A stretch of DNA of 64,000 nt from Rhizobium sp. SEMIA4064 (GTDB lineage: Bacteria > Pseudomonadota > Alphaproteobacteria > Rhizobiales > Rhizobiaceae). Below the pieces are notes generated by a model that saw only the letters and a program-made list of their open reading frames with translations, searched no databases and was not told the DNA's origin. The stretch spans positions 124,001 through 188,000 of the forward strand of contig NZ_PYJN01000016.1 of the NCBI RefSeq assembly GCF_003025035.1, in the 5' to 3' direction. Position 1 is the stretch's first letter, and every line of letters begins with the position of its first letter. The position numbers and the translations under genes are program-made. This document shows, one piece after another, positions 1-9,707 of the stretch.

Positions 1-661
1 CGGTGTTGATATACCGGATGCCATCGAAATCCTCGATGATGGCGTGATGGATGTGGCCGCAGATGACGCCGTCGGCATCGTTGCGCTTGGCCTCTTCGAC
101 CACAACGCGCTGGAACTCGCCGATGAAGTTGACCGCATGCTTGACCTGAAGCTTCGCCCAGGCCGAGAACGACCAATAGGGCATGTTCAGGCGGCGGCGA
201 ACCGCGGCGAGGCCGACATTGATGAGGATCGCCATATCGTAAGCCCAATCGCCGAGATAGGCGAGCAGACGCGCGTTGCGGACGACGACGTCGAATTCGT
301 CGCCGTGCAGGACGAGGTATTTCTTGCCGTCAGCGGTCTCGTGGATCGCCCGCTGCGCCACTTCGATGCCGCCGAAATGCATGCCGGGGAAATCGCGCAG
401 GAATTCGTCGTGATTGCCGGGGATATAGACGATGCGGGTGCCCTTGCGCGCTTTACGCAGCAGCTTCTGCACCACGTCGTTGCAATCCTGCGGCCAGTAC
501 CAGGTGCGCTTCAGCCGCCAGCCGTCGACGATGTCGCCGACAAGAAAGATGGTGTCCGCTTCGTGATGGCGCAGAAAATCGATCAGATAGTCCGCCTTGG
601 CTGCTTTCGAGCCGAGGTGCACGTCAGAAATGAATAGCGTTCGAAACCGCCTGACATTCAT
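1..661 (-). CDS. metallophosphoesterase, UDP-2,3-diacylglucosamine diphosphatase (LpxH)-like, C-terminus cut by window edge
   Basis: Reading the minus strand from ATG 661 gives 220 codons before the left edge. All calcineurin-like metal-binding motifs are in order: SDVHLGS (about residue 12), GDIVDGW, GNHDE, LHGDEFD and GHIHH. This is the COG2908 arrangement, which includes LpxH, the enzyme that hydrolyses UDP-2,3-diacylglucosamine in lipid A synthesis. Many alphaproteobacteria use LpxI for that step, so the exact substrate is not certain. An in-frame GTG at 673 is an alternative start; neither start has a strong ribosome binding site. The gene lies downstream of, and on the same strand as, the glycerophosphodiesterase gene, with a gap of about 110 bp. 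Confidence 0.85.
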   Translation of the reverse strand, partial: MNVRRFRTLFISDVHLGSKAAKADYLIDFLRHHEADTIFLVGDIVDGWRLKRTWYWPQDCNDVVQKLLRKARKGTRIVYIPGNHDEFLRDFPGMHFGGIEVAQRAIHETADGKKYLVLHGDEFDVVVRNARLLAYLGDWAYDMAILINVGLAAVRRRLNMPYWSFSAWAKLQVKHAVNFIGEFQRVVVEEAKRNDADGVICGHIHHAIIEDFDGIRYINT

Positions 662-773
662 GTTTTCATTCACGAACTCTATGTCCGTGCCCTATCCTAC
701 GTTGGCTATTCCAAAACCAGACTCGTGTTTCAGGATGATGACAAATCCTGTGCGATAGGACTATCGCGCAAGA

Positions 774-1529
774 TCAGCCGCGCTTTGCAGCTATGGCGAG
801 ATCTGGGCGATCGGTTGTGAAACTTGCGACACCGAGGCGAAACATCGCCTTTGCTGCCTCGCTGGTGTGAGCCGCCCAGCCGTGCACCGTCACGCCGTTT
901 TTCCGAAAGAACTCCGTTACTTCGGCATCGATGGACTCGGCCCGCAAGGCAATCTCGCGGACGCCAAACCGGCCGAGTGCGGCAATGACGCCTCTCCAGC
1001 CGATTTGCGCGACCATCAAGGGCGAACAGAGAAAGATAAGGCCCAGAAGTTCGCCGGCATTCAGGCCACGCTCCTCCAGCGCGACGCTGAAAACCTCCAG
1101 GCGCGGGAGCGCGAAACTGGTCACCATTGTCCGCTGCAGCATGTCGGTCGCCAACAGCTCGTCCGCAATACGGCCTTCCATGCCTTCATAGGGTTTTCCG
1201 TCCGGCCTCGCCTTGATCTCCAAGCGAAGGTCGACCGCGGACGGCCCGAAGATATCGATGGTCTGGGCAAGTGTCGGAATGGTCTCGCCGCCACTGCCGA
1301 TGACGATATGGCGCATCAGTTCGTCATAGCTGAAATCGGCGATCGCGCCCTTGCCATCCGTCATGCGGTCGATCAACGCGTCGTGATGGATGACAAGCTT
1401 GTTGTCACGCGTCTGGTGCACATCGAATTCGACGAGATCGACATCGAGCTTGGCGGTTTCGGAAAAGGCGAGCCGGGTGTTTTCAGGCCACAGATGCGTA
1501 CCGCCGCGGTGGGAAGCGATGAGGGTCAT
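774..1529 (-). CDS. glycerophosphodiester phosphodiesterase family protein
   Basis: A 251-residue protein of the GDPD TIM-barrel family, which hydrolyses glycerophosphodiesters to glycerol-3-phosphate and an alcohol. The family signatures are near the N-terminus: SHRGG, PENT, the acidic pair in EFDVHQTRD, and LVIHHD. The frame stays open upstream to 1784, but ATG 1529 is chosen because GGAGGA lies just upstream and the family normally begins a few residues before HRG. There is no signal peptide from this start, so it is probably cytoplasmic. It is divergent from the malic enzyme gene across about 235 bp that should hold both promoters. Confidence 0.88.
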   Translation of the reverse strand: MTLIASHRGGTHLWPENTRLAFSETAKLDVDLVEFDVHQTRDNKLVIHHDALIDRMTDGKGAIADFSYDELMRHIVIGSGGETIPTLAQTIDIFGPSAVDLRLEIKARPDGKPYEGMEGRIADELLATDMLQRTMVTSFALPRLEVFSVALEERGLNAGELLGLIFLCSPLMVAQIGWRGVIAALGRFGVREIALRAESIDAEVTEFFRKNGVTVHGWAAHTSEAAKAMFRLGVASFTTDRPDLAIAAKRG

Positions 1530-1765
1530 GAGCGTTCCTCCGTTTTTGCCCTCATAGGCCAGCGCCGTGACCCCCATGTGACGCATTTTCGCCCTTCGCT
1601 TACCATCGGGTCCGGAAGTCAGCGTTTGCGGACCGGAAAAACAATTCTGAAAACGACGCGACAAAAAACCTTCTGTCCGCGTCAATTGCATACTGTGCAC
1701 CCTGGGTGATTGATGTATGCAGGGGGAATCAAACGCGAGCGCGCAAGCAGGAATGGAGGAGCGTA

Positions 1766-4078
1766 ATGGATACGCACGACACATCGAAGGCAGCCAAGAA
1801 CATGGCGAGTGGCAATCTCGACGACCAGGCTCTCTTCTTTCATCGCTATCCCCGTCCCGGCAAGCTGGAAATCCAGGCGACGAAGCCGCTCGGCAACCAA
1901 CGCGACCTGGCGCTTGCCTATTCTCCCGGCGTTGCCGCGCCCTGCCTTGCCATCCGCGACAATCCGGAAACGGCCTTCGACTACACCTCGCGCGGCAATC
2001 TCGTCGCGGTCATCTCCAACGGTTCGGCCGTCCTCGGTCTCGGCAATATCGGTCCGCTTGCCTCCAAGCCCGTAATGGAAGGCAAGGCTGTACTCTTCAA
2101 GAAATTCGCCGGCATCGATGTCTTCGACATCGAAGTTGCCGCACCCACCGTCGATGAGATGGTCAGCGCGATTTCCGCGCTGGAGCCGACCTTCGGCGGC
2201 ATCAATCTGGAAGACATCAAGGCGCCCGAGTGCTTCGACGTCGAACGTCGTCTGCGCGAAAAGATGGAGATCCCGGTATTCCACGACGATCAGCACGGTA
2301 CCGCCATCATCGTTGCCGCCGCTATTCTCAACGGGCTTGAATTGGCCGGCAAGAAGATCGAAGACGTCAAGATCGTTGCTTCGGGCGCCGGCGCGGCGGC
2401 GCTTGCCTGCCTCAACCTGCTGGTCATCCTCGGCGCCAAGCGTGAAAACATCTGGGTCCACGATATCGAAGGCCTCGTCTATGAAGGCCGTACCGAGCTG
2501 ATGGACGAATGGAAGTCCGTTTATGCCCAGAAGAGCGATAAGCGCGTGCTTGCCGAGTCGATCCCCGGCGCCGATGTTTTTCTCGGCCTCTCTGCCGCCG
2601 GCGTATTGAAGCCTGAGCTGTTGGAGCAGATGGCGGAGAAGCCGCTGATCATGGCGCTCGCCAATCCGACACCAGAAATCATGCCGGATCTCGCCCGTGC
2701 CGCCCGACCGGACGCGATGATCTGCACCGGCCGTTCGGACTTTCCGAACCAGGTCAACAACGTCCTCTGTTTCCCCTATATCTTCCGGGGCGCGCTCGAC
2801 TGCGGCGCCAAGACGATCAACGAGGAAATGAAGATGGCCGCAGTGCGCGCCATCGCGTCGCTTGCCCGCGAGGAGCCGTCCGATGTTGCCGCACGCGCCT
2901 ATACCGGCGAAACGCCGGTCTTCGGGCCGAATTACCTGATCCCCTCGCCCTTCGACCCGCGTCTGATCCTGCGCATTGCGCCCGCCGTTGCGAGAGCCGC
3001 GGCCGAAAGCGGTGTGGCCCTGCGCCCGATTGCCGATTTCGACGCCTATATGGACGAACTCAACCGCTTCGTCTTCCGCTCCGGCTTCATCATGAAGCCG
3101 ATTTTCGCCGCAGCCAAAACCGCGGAGCGCAAGCGCGTCGTCTTCTCCGAAGGCGAGGATGAGCGCGTGCTGCGCGCTGCCCAGGTTCTTCTTGAAGAAG
3201 GCACTGCGGTTCCGATCCTGATCGGACGTCCGTCCGTTATCGAGACCCGCCTGAAGCGCTATGGCTTGAAGATCCGGCCGAATACCGATTTCGCCGTCAT
3301 CAATCCGGAAGACGATCCGCGCTTCCGCGAATATGTCGAGCTCTATTTCTCGCTGGTCGGCCGCAGCGGTGTCATTCCGGAAGCAGCGCGAACGATCGTG
3401 CGCACCAACACCACCGTCATCGGCGCCCTGGCGCTGAAGCGCGGCGAGGCCGATGCGCTGATCTGCGGCCTCGAAGGCCGTTACGAACGCCATCTGCGCG
3501 TCGTACGCCAGATCATCGGCAAACGCCCCGATGTTCGCGATTTCTCGGCGCTCAGCCTGCTGATCTCGCAGCGCGGCGCGACCTTCTACACCGACACCTA
3601 TGTCACCTTTAATCCGAATGCCGAGGAGATCGCCGAGTCGGCGGTGCTGGCAGCCGAAGAAATCAAACGCTTCGGCATTTCGCCGCGGGCCGCTCTCGTT
3701 TCGCATTCGAATTTCGGGTCGCGGGAATCGGAAAGCGCGACCAAGATGCGCAATGCCCTGGCGCTTGTCCGCGAAATGGCACCGGAGCTGGAAGTCGACG
3801 GCGAAATGCATGGCGACAGCGCCATCTCCGAAAGCCTGCGCCGTCACGTCATGCCGGACAGCACGCTTACCGGCGAAGCAAACCTGCTGGTCTTCCCAAA
3901 TCTCGACGCCGCCAACATCACCCTCGGCGTGGTCAAGACCATGACCGACGGCCTGCATGTCGGCCCGATCCTTCTCGGCACGGCGCTCCCCGCCCACATC
4001 CTGTCGCCGTCCGTCACGTCGCGCGGCGTCGTCAATATGGCGGCCCTTGCTGTGGTCGAGGCTTCCCAGCCGAATTGA
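1766..4078 (+). CDS. malic enzyme with C-terminal phosphotransacetylase-like domain (maeB/dme/tme type)
   Basis: A 770-residue protein that decarboxylates malate to pyruvate with NAD(P). The N-terminal half carries malic enzyme motifs: [28 protein letters not shown] and the nucleotide fold [10 protein letters not shown]. From about residue 440 ([18 protein letters not shown]) to the end it resembles phosphotransacetylase, a domain that in characterised large malic enzymes is regulatory rather than catalytic. Rhizobia have NAD-specific (DME) and NADP-specific (TME) versions of this length, and I cannot tell them apart by eye. ATG 1766 is chosen over an upstream in-frame start at 1706 because GGAGGA lies at 1755-1760. 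Confidence 0.95.
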   Translation: MDTHDTSKAAKNMASGNLDDQALFFHRYPRPGKLEIQATKPLGNQRDLALAYSPGVAAPCLAIRDNPETAFDYTSRGNLVAVISNGSAVLGLGNIGPLASKPVMEGKAVLFKKFAGIDVFDIEVAAPTVDEMVSAISALEPTFGGINLEDIKAPECFDVERRLREKMEIPVFHDDQHGTAIIVAAAILNGLELAGKKIEDVKIVASGAGAAALACLNLLVILGAKRENIWVHDIEGLVYEGRTELMDEWKSVYAQKSDKRVLAESIPGADVFLGLSAAGVLKPELLEQMAEKPLIMALANPTPEIMPDLARAARPDAMICTGRSDFPNQVNNVLCFPYIFRGALDCGAKTINEEMKMAAVRAIASLAREEPSDVAARAYTGETPVFGPNYLIPSPFDPRLILRIAPAVARAAAESGVALRPIADFDAYMDELNRFVFRSGFIMKPIFAAAKTAERKRVVFSEGEDERVLRAAQVLLEEGTAVPILIGRPSVIETRLKRYGLKIRPNTDFAVINPEDDPRFREYVELYFSLVGRSGVIPEAARTIVRTNTTVIGALALKRGEADALICGLEGRYERHLRVVRQIIGKRPDVRDFSALSLLISQRGATFYTDTYVTFNPNAEEIAESAVLAAEEIKRFGISPRAALVSHSNFGSRESESATKMRNALALVREMAPELEVDGEMHGDSAISESLRRHVMPDSTLTGEANLLVFPNLDAANITLGVVKTMTDGLHVGPILLGTALPAHILSPSVTSRGVVNMAALAVVEASQPN

Positions 4079-4090
4079 GGCAACAACCTT

Positions 4091-4118
4091 GTCGGACCGT
4101 CTTCTGAGGCGGTCCGAC
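4091..4118. terminator. hairpin after the malic enzyme gene
   Basis: Perfect 9-bp inverted repeat (GTCGGACCG with CGGTCCGAC, 10-nt loop) starting 13 bp after the malic enzyme stop. There is no T-run after it, so it may be a weak terminator or a 3'-end stabilising structure. Confidence 0.4.
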
Positions 4119-4318
4119 GGGCTCATGGCGGTCGGTTTCCGATTGTGTCGAAAATTTGCCTGGCAAAGTCACCAAACGGCGACAAGAGGCGAAGCCATGC
4201 TCCGTCTTTGATCATTTCGCAGGAATCCTCCTACCAGAAGTGTATTTCTGATAGGGACGTTGTTAAGCTCCACGCTGTATTCTTTCTCAAAGTCGAACCG
4301 CTTTCGAAGAGCAAAATC

Positions 4319-5080
4319 GTGAACCGCGGCAGAAATTCCTTCTCCTGTCTTTTGTTGTCCCTCTTGGTTGCATCGCCGGCTTCGGCGCAGACGAATACGC
4401 TCTGCGACGAACTGCACGGCCGGTTTGCCAATATCACGCAGGTTGTCGGTGCCAGCGCCGAGACACGGCAGCTTTCGCGCGCTATCGCCCAACAGAATCT
4501 CATGATCCGGCAGCTAAAGAGCGATATGCGCAATCAGGGCTGTGCTTCCGACAGCAGCGTGGTGATCTTCGGTTCCGGCTCCGGGGATAGTGGCGCCTGC
4601 GATGAGATGCAGACGTCGCTGGACCGGATGCAGCAGGACCTTGGTTCACTGATGGATGAGCGCGAGTTGAGCTTGACCCGCGTCGACGCCGAAGGGGCAC
4701 AACGCCGCCAATTGCTCGCTACCATGCAACGCAATGGCTGCAACGCTCCCGCGTCAGCCGAGCCGGACACTGTTATCAACACCCGGTTGAAGCAGGAGCC
4801 TTACACACCTGAAGAGCAGTCGCTGGCGCAACCCGAAAGCTCGGTCACGTCAATCGAGACGCGGAAGCCCCAGCCGGACGCGACGTTGCCGCAACGGCAG
4901 ATGCCGACGACCTCGGCGCCGGCAGTCACCCAGATTCAACCCAGACAAATGCCGGCGGACCGGCCTTACGATCCCTCGGCAAACAAGGTGCGCCAGGTCG
5001 GACCGCAATTCCTCGCGACCGACCAAGGTGGCATCGATCTCAAACATCCGAAAGCGGCCGGTCCGCAGCCGGCACAATAG
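4319..5080 (+). CDS. secreted DUF2865-like protein lacking the usual C-terminal half
   Basis: From GTG 4319 the product is 253 residues with a signal peptide ending near SPASAQ (about residue 25). The frame is open back to 4145, but those residues are polar and would bury the signal peptide; GAAGAG lies about 8 nt upstream of the GTG. The mature N-terminal region has spaced cysteines (TLCDEL, NQGC, GACDEM, RNGC) with helical Gln/Arg-rich segments between them, which resembles the first half of DUF2865 proteins. The conserved C-terminal half of that family is absent. It is replaced by a Pro/Gln/Thr-rich tail, probably disordered. Its last 41 bp overlap the convergent ankyrin gene. Confidence 0.6.
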   Translation: MNRGRNSFSCLLLSLLVASPASAQTNTLCDELHGRFANITQVVGASAETRQLSRAIAQQNLMIRQLKSDMRNQGCASDSSVVIFGSGSGDSGACDEMQTSLDRMQQDLGSLMDERELSLTRVDAEGAQRRQLLATMQRNGCNAPASAEPDTVINTRLKQEPYTPEEQSLAQPESSVTSIETRKPQPDATLPQRQMPTTSAPAVTQIQPRQMPADRPYDPSANKVRQVGPQFLATDQGGIDLKHPKAAGPQPAQ

Positions 5081-6815
5081 CCGCTTTGAGCAGCGAGACG
5101 ATCGCCTCATCGCCCGTTTCCCGCGCCAGATCCCGGTACGAGAGGCCGGATGCATCTCTCACCGAACGATCGGCGCCGCGCTCCAGCAGAAAGCGCATCG
5201 CATCGACCTGAGCATTGAGGATGGCAAAGCCGAGCGGCGTCAACCAGTCGCGGTCTGCGCTCGCCTGCCCGTGTGGACGAAAATCGCCGAAGCGGACGTT
5301 GATCTGATGAGGATGTTTTTTTAGACGCGCGGCCAATTGCTCAACTTGGCCAAAGGCGGCAGCCGCAAAGACATCGAGCGGCTTCGTCTTCAGGAATTCG
5401 ACCATCTCCTCCTTGCCGTTGTATTCCGCCCAATCGATCGGCGGTGAATAGTAATAGGGATCGCGGATGGTGGTGTCGGCCCCATGTTCGATCAGCAGCT
5501 TCGCCATGTCGATATAGCCATGCAGGGCAGCCTCATGCAGCGGCGTGCGGCTGGTCATGGCGTTGACGTCGAAGCCGAGAGCAAGCATCCGGCGGACCGG
5601 CTCGAAGGCATTGTCCCCCGCCGCTTCGTGCAGCATCGCGGGGTAAATCCGCTGCATCGCTTCGGGAATGTCGAGCTCACGCGCTATTCTCTTTATGTGA
5701 TCTGCAAATATCCCGAGATCGACGGGCATATTACCGGTCATAATCTGGATATAAACCCAGTCCTCCGTCTTGAGCCGAACGGCAACAGCGCCCTTTTGCA
5801 CAAGGTACAGCGCAAGATCCTTGTCGCCACCGATCCGTGCCCATTCAAAAGGCGTTCGGCCATTGACCGGCTTGTTAACGTCAGCCCCATGCTCGACCAG
5901 CAGCCTGACGCGCGCGCCAATGCGTTTCTCGCAGGCCCAAGCCAGTTGATAGTCGAACACCGTCTGCGAATTCGCCACCATCAGACCGTCTTCGCGCACC
6001 AGCCAATTGTTCTTGTCGACAGCGGAAAGCCCGTACTCAAGCAGCAATTCCAGGCAGGAATTGTCGGGCTCGAACATCCGGTTATAGAGCGCCTGGCTGT
6101 CATTCACCTCCGCGCCGGCGTCGAGCAAAAGGCGCGCGAAAGCCTCGCAGTCGGGATGCGGCGGCTGCCTGACCTTGCCGGCTTCTCCCTCTCCGAAAAC
6201 ACCGGTCAATGCCGTGAAGCGATATTGACCGCCGTCGAGGAAGAAGGCGTTGGGATCCGCTCCACGCTCTATCAGGACCCGCGCCGCCGGCAAGCTGGAG
6301 TGGCCAGGCAGGCGAGCATAGGTGGCATAGAGCAAGGGCGACCAATCGTAAGGCCCGCCTTTCCGATCAAGAAGCTGCGGCTGCCGATCGAGCCAGCGCG
6401 CCACACCGGCGGCGTCGCCAAGTGCCGCGGCAATGTAGATACTGTCCTCGGCAAGCTCAGGGTTACCCTCCAGCAATTGCCGCGCCTCATCGAAGCGTAC
6501 CGGATCAGCCGGGATATGAGGGAAGTAGGAAACCGTCGCCAGCGACAGGAATTGGTTGGCGAGCTGATCGCGAGGCGTTTGCTCGCGATTGGCGCTTTCC
6601 AGATGCGCTTTGAGTTTTGTCCAGCTTGAGAAGCCATACTCGCGGGCAAGAACAAGCTGGATCTCCTGAAGCCCGACTTCGGCGGCATTGGCGAAATACG
6701 GCTGGACACGACTGCGTGCCGCTGCCTCGCCGGAATGAACGGCTTTCAGAAAGGCCTTGGCCTGTTTTTTCAGGGAATCGACGGTGGCATTGCCCGCCAG
6801 AGAGCGCGTGGTCAC
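5040..6815 (-). CDS. ankyrin repeat protein
   Basis: A 591-residue cytoplasmic protein. After an N-terminal helical region (about residues 10-70, including EYGFSSWTKLKAHLE, common in bacterial ankyrin proteins) it holds many ankyrin repeats, such as ARVLIERGADPNAF, VRLLVEHGADVNKP, TPLHEAALHGYIDMAKLLI and AMRFLLERGADRSV. Such repeats mediate protein-protein contacts; the partner is unknown. The frame is open to an ATG at 6836, but AAAGGAGGT lies at 6820-6828, inside that extension and just before GTG 6815. GTG 6815 is therefore the likely start. The 3' end overlaps the opposite gene by 41 bp. Confidence 0.85.
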   Translation of the reverse strand: MTTRSLAGNATVDSLKKQAKAFLKAVHSGEAAARSRVQPYFANAAEVGLQEIQLVLAREYGFSSWTKLKAHLESANREQTPRDQLANQFLSLATVSYFPHIPADPVRFDEARQLLEGNPELAEDSIYIAAALGDAAGVARWLDRQPQLLDRKGGPYDWSPLLYATYARLPGHSSLPAARVLIERGADPNAFFLDGGQYRFTALTGVFGEGEAGKVRQPPHPDCEAFARLLLDAGAEVNDSQALYNRMFEPDNSCLELLLEYGLSAVDKNNWLVREDGLMVANSQTVFDYQLAWACEKRIGARVRLLVEHGADVNKPVNGRTPFEWARIGGDKDLALYLVQKGAVAVRLKTEDWVYIQIMTGNMPVDLGIFADHIKRIARELDIPEAMQRIYPAMLHEAAGDNAFEPVRRMLALGFDVNAMTSRTPLHEAALHGYIDMAKLLIEHGADTTIRDPYYYSPPIDWAEYNGKEEMVEFLKTKPLDVFAAAAFGQVEQLAARLKKHPHQINVRFGDFRPHGQASADRDWLTPLGFAILNAQVDAMRFLLERGADRSVRDASGLSYRDLARETGDEAIVSLLKAAIVPAADRPLSDV

Positions 6816-6981
6816 GAAAGACCTCCTTTCATTCACGTCCGGTATCCGCGCCCACAGACTGAAAAGAGGTGTGGCAGTCTTACGTTCTATGCATCAGGTG
6901 GGCCTTGCCCTTCCCGCGGATCGGATGCGCCCTGCGAACGATCCGGAACTTATAGCGAGCCATCTGACCTGTCCAGAGAGA

Positions 6982-7809
6982 TCAGGCCGGCTCGTAGCGG
7001 ACATAGGCGAACTCGTCACCATCCGGTGACCAGTTCGGCACATTGATCGTCCCCTGTCCGCCGAAAAGCTCGAACAGCGTTGTGAGATTGCCGCCATCCA
7101 TATCCATCAGCCGCAGCCGGACATGGAGATCGCGCGGATGGTCGAAGACATCGGGGTCGTAGGAGATCAGCACGACCTTGTCGTTCTTCGGCGACGGATG
7201 GGCGAACCAGTTGCCGTAATTGTCGTTGGTTATCTGCTGCAGCCCGGTACCATCGGGATGGATGCGCCAGATCTGCATCAGGCCGGTGCGGCTGGAGTTG
7301 AAATAGATCCATTGCCCATCGGCGGAATAGTCAGGCCCGTCATTGCGGCCTTCGCCATGCGTCAGCCGCGTCTCTTCGCCGCCATCGATAGAGATCGTGT
7401 AGATATCGAAGACATCGTCGCGAATGCCGCAATAGGAAAACCGCTGCCCATCGGGCGACCAGCCATGCCAATAAGAGGGCAGATTGCGCGTCACTTGCCG
7501 TGGCGTGCCATCCTCGGCGGGCAGGACATAGATGCAGGACTTGCCATGTTCCGTCTTGTCGGAAATGGCGATCAGCGAACCGTCGGGCGATATGCCATGG
7601 TCGTTGTTGCAGAGCGTCGCAAAACCGGTATCGACTTGAACGGCCTCGGCCTTGCCATCGAGCGCGAGCCGATAAAGCAGGCCATCGCCATTCAGCAGCA
7701 GATAGCGCCCATCCGGCGAAAAATTCGGCGCCTCGACCAGCCGCTCAGTCTGCCAGACGACCCGGCTTTCACCGGTACGGATGTTGTAGATCTCGACCGA
7801 ACTGCGCAT
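6982..7809 (-). CDS. TolB-like WD40/PD40 beta-propeller protein
   Basis: A 275-residue protein made of repeated PD40-type blades with the motif SPDG: NFSPDGRY, GISPDGSL, GWSPDGQRF, DYSADGQW and NWSPDGDEF. Unlike true periplasmic TolB it has no signal peptide, and no peptidase or hydrolase domain follows. It therefore stands alone as a small cytoplasmic propeller of unknown ligand. GGAGAG just upstream supports ATG 7809. It lies 30 bp downstream of the nadE start, on the same strand, and upstream of the ankyrin gene it shares no obvious function with. Confidence 0.8.
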   Translation of the reverse strand: MRSSVEIYNIRTGESRVVWQTERLVEAPNFSPDGRYLLLNGDGLLYRLALDGKAEAVQVDTGFATLCNNDHGISPDGSLIAISDKTEHGKSCIYVLPAEDGTPRQVTRNLPSYWHGWSPDGQRFSYCGIRDDVFDIYTISIDGGEETRLTHGEGRNDGPDYSADGQWIYFNSSRTGLMQIWRIHPDGTGLQQITNDNYGNWFAHPSPKNDKVVLISYDPDVFDHPRDLHVRLRLMDMDGGNLTTLFELFGGQGTINVPNWSPDGDEFAYVRYEPA

Positions 7810-7839
7810 TGGCTCTCCACTTGCCGCGGGGCGTAGCGA

Positions 7840-9519
7840 TCAACGATCGCGGAACCGGTTGGTGATCGGATAGCGTCGATCGCGACCGAAATTCTTCTTG
7901 GTAATCTTCACGCCTGGCGCCGACTGGCGGCGCTTGTATTCGGCGAGATAGAGCAGATGCTCGACGCGATGGACAGTGGCAACATCATGCCCACGCGCAA
8001 CGATCTCCTCGACCGCCATCTCCTTTTCCACCAGGCATTCCAGAATATCGTCGAGCACCGGATAGGGTGGCAGCGAATCCTGGTCCGTCTGGTTAGGCCG
8101 CAGCTCGGCGGACGGCGCCTTGTCGATGATGTTGAACGGGATCACCTCACCCGATGGGCCAAGCGCGCCCGGCGGCACATGCAGATTGCGCCAGCGCGAC
8201 AGCGCATAGACCTGCATCTTGTAGAGGTCCTTGATCGGATTGAAGCCGCCGTTCATGTCGCCATAGAGCGTGGCATAGCCGACCGACATTTCCGACTTGT
8301 TGCCCGTGGTCACCACCATCGAGCCGAACTTGTTGGAAATCGCCATGAGAATGGTGCCGCGGGCACGGCTCTGCAGATTTTCCTCGGTGATGCCGCTGTC
8401 GGTGCCTTCGAACAGATCCGAAAGCGCTGAGGTGAAGCCGGTCACCGGCTCCTCGATCGGCACGATGTCGTAGCGGCAGCCGAGCGCCTTGGCACAATCG
8501 GCCGCATCCTTCAGCGAATCCTGCGAGGTATAACGGTAAGGCAGCATAACGGTGCGCACCCGCTCTTCGCCGAGTGCGTCGACGGCGATGGCGGCGCAGA
8601 TCGCCGAGTCGATGCCGCCGGAAAGGCCAAGCACGACCGATTTGAAGCCGTTCTTGTTCACGTAGTCGCGGAAGCCCAGCAGGCAGGCGCGGTAATCCGC
8701 CTCCTCACCCTCCGGAATATGGGCCATCGGGCCTTCGGCGCAGTGCCAGCCATTGCCGTTCTTCTTCCAGGTCGTCACCGCCAATGCGGTTTCGAACTGG
8801 CTCATCTGGAAGGCCAAGGACTTGTCAGCGTTGAAGCCGAAGCTTGCGCCGTCGAAAACCAGTTCGTCTTGACCGCCAACCTGGGCGGCAAAGATGAGCG
8901 GCAGGCCTGACTCGATCACCTGCCGTAGCGCAACCTGATGACGGACATCGACCTTGCCGCGATAATAGGGAGAGCCATTCGGAACGAGAAGAATTTCCGC
9001 TCCGCTTTCAGCCAGCGTTTCGCAGATGCCGAGATCGTTCCAGATCTCCTCGCAAATGGGAATACCGATGCGAACGCCGCGAAAATTAACCGGTCCCGCA
9101 ATGGTCCCTTCGTCGAAGACCCGCTTCTCATCGAACTCGCCATAGTTCGGCAGATCAACCTTGTCCCTGACGAAGATAATCTTGCCGCCATCGAGCACGG
9201 CCACCGAATTGTAGCGACCGGTCTCGTCCTGACGCGGAAAGCCGATGACGACGCCCGGCCCGCCATCGGCGGTATCGGCCGCAAGGCTCTCCACAGCCTT
9301 CCGGCAGGCGCGGATAAAGGCCGGTTTCAACACCAGATCCTCCGGCGGATAACCGGAGATGAACAGCTCCGTCAGCAGCACAAGCTGAGCGCCCTCGCGC
9401 GCCGCCTCAGCCCGCGCTTCCCGCGCTTTTGCAAGGTTGCCGGAGACATCGCCGACCGTCGGGTTAAGCTGGGCGACAGCGATGCGGATGGTCTGGGTGA
9501 TGGGGCTTTGTTCTGTCAT
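7840..9519 (-). CDS. nadE: glutamine-dependent NAD+ synthetase
   Basis: A 559-residue two-domain enzyme catalysing the last step of NAD synthesis, amidation of deamido-NAD using glutamine. The N-terminal nitrilase-type glutaminase domain has the catalytic triad candidates Glu51 (LTELFISGYPPEDL), Lys120 (RDKVDLPNYGEFD) and Cys156 (IPICEEIW). The C-terminal synthetase has the ATP-pyrophosphatase loop SGGIDS at residues 300-305 and TGNKSE further on. The length matches the alphaproteobacterial glutamine-dependent form. No strong ribosome binding site is seen before ATG 9519, but no better start exists. Confidence 0.95.
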   Translation of the reverse strand: MTEQSPITQTIRIAVAQLNPTVGDVSGNLAKAREARAEAAREGAQLVLLTELFISGYPPEDLVLKPAFIRACRKAVESLAADTADGGPGVVIGFPRQDETGRYNSVAVLDGGKIIFVRDKVDLPNYGEFDEKRVFDEGTIAGPVNFRGVRIGIPICEEIWNDLGICETLAESGAEILLVPNGSPYYRGKVDVRHQVALRQVIESGLPLIFAAQVGGQDELVFDGASFGFNADKSLAFQMSQFETALAVTTWKKNGNGWHCAEGPMAHIPEGEEADYRACLLGFRDYVNKNGFKSVVLGLSGGIDSAICAAIAVDALGEERVRTVMLPYRYTSQDSLKDAADCAKALGCRYDIVPIEEPVTGFTSALSDLFEGTDSGITEENLQSRARGTILMAISNKFGSMVVTTGNKSEMSVGYATLYGDMNGGFNPIKDLYKMQVYALSRWRNLHVPPGALGPSGEVIPFNIIDKAPSAELRPNQTDQDSLPPYPVLDDILECLVEKEMAVEEIVARGHDVATVHRVEHLLYLAEYKRRQSAPGVKITKKNFGRDRRYPITNRFRDR

Positions 9520-9707
9520 GCCATATATTTAGCGAGCGCAACCCCGTTCCGCAACCGCCTTCCGCCCTCTCCATGTGTCAAAGATCGCGGTGCTCGCAAA
9601 GGACGTATTTTACCACCGAAAAATACTAAGGGAGCCTTGCGGTTCACCTGCCGTTCATGACAGAGAGGTGACAATTATATAAAGGTTTTATTAAATTGGA
9701 GAGACCT

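Noticed and set aside
44-637. Plus-strand frame at the left edge
   Set aside because: The minus strand encodes a metallophosphoesterase with all five metal-binding motifs over the same bases.
1682-4126. 814-codon minus-strand frame opposite the malic enzyme
   Set aside because: High-GC antisense frame; its protein has no recognisable family and is rich in Arg/Asp/Gly, while the plus frame is a full malic enzyme.
9538-9660. Small gene between nadE and the phosphoglycerol transferase
   Set aside because: Only a short frame without a ribosome binding site or family match; the region more likely holds the divergent promoters.
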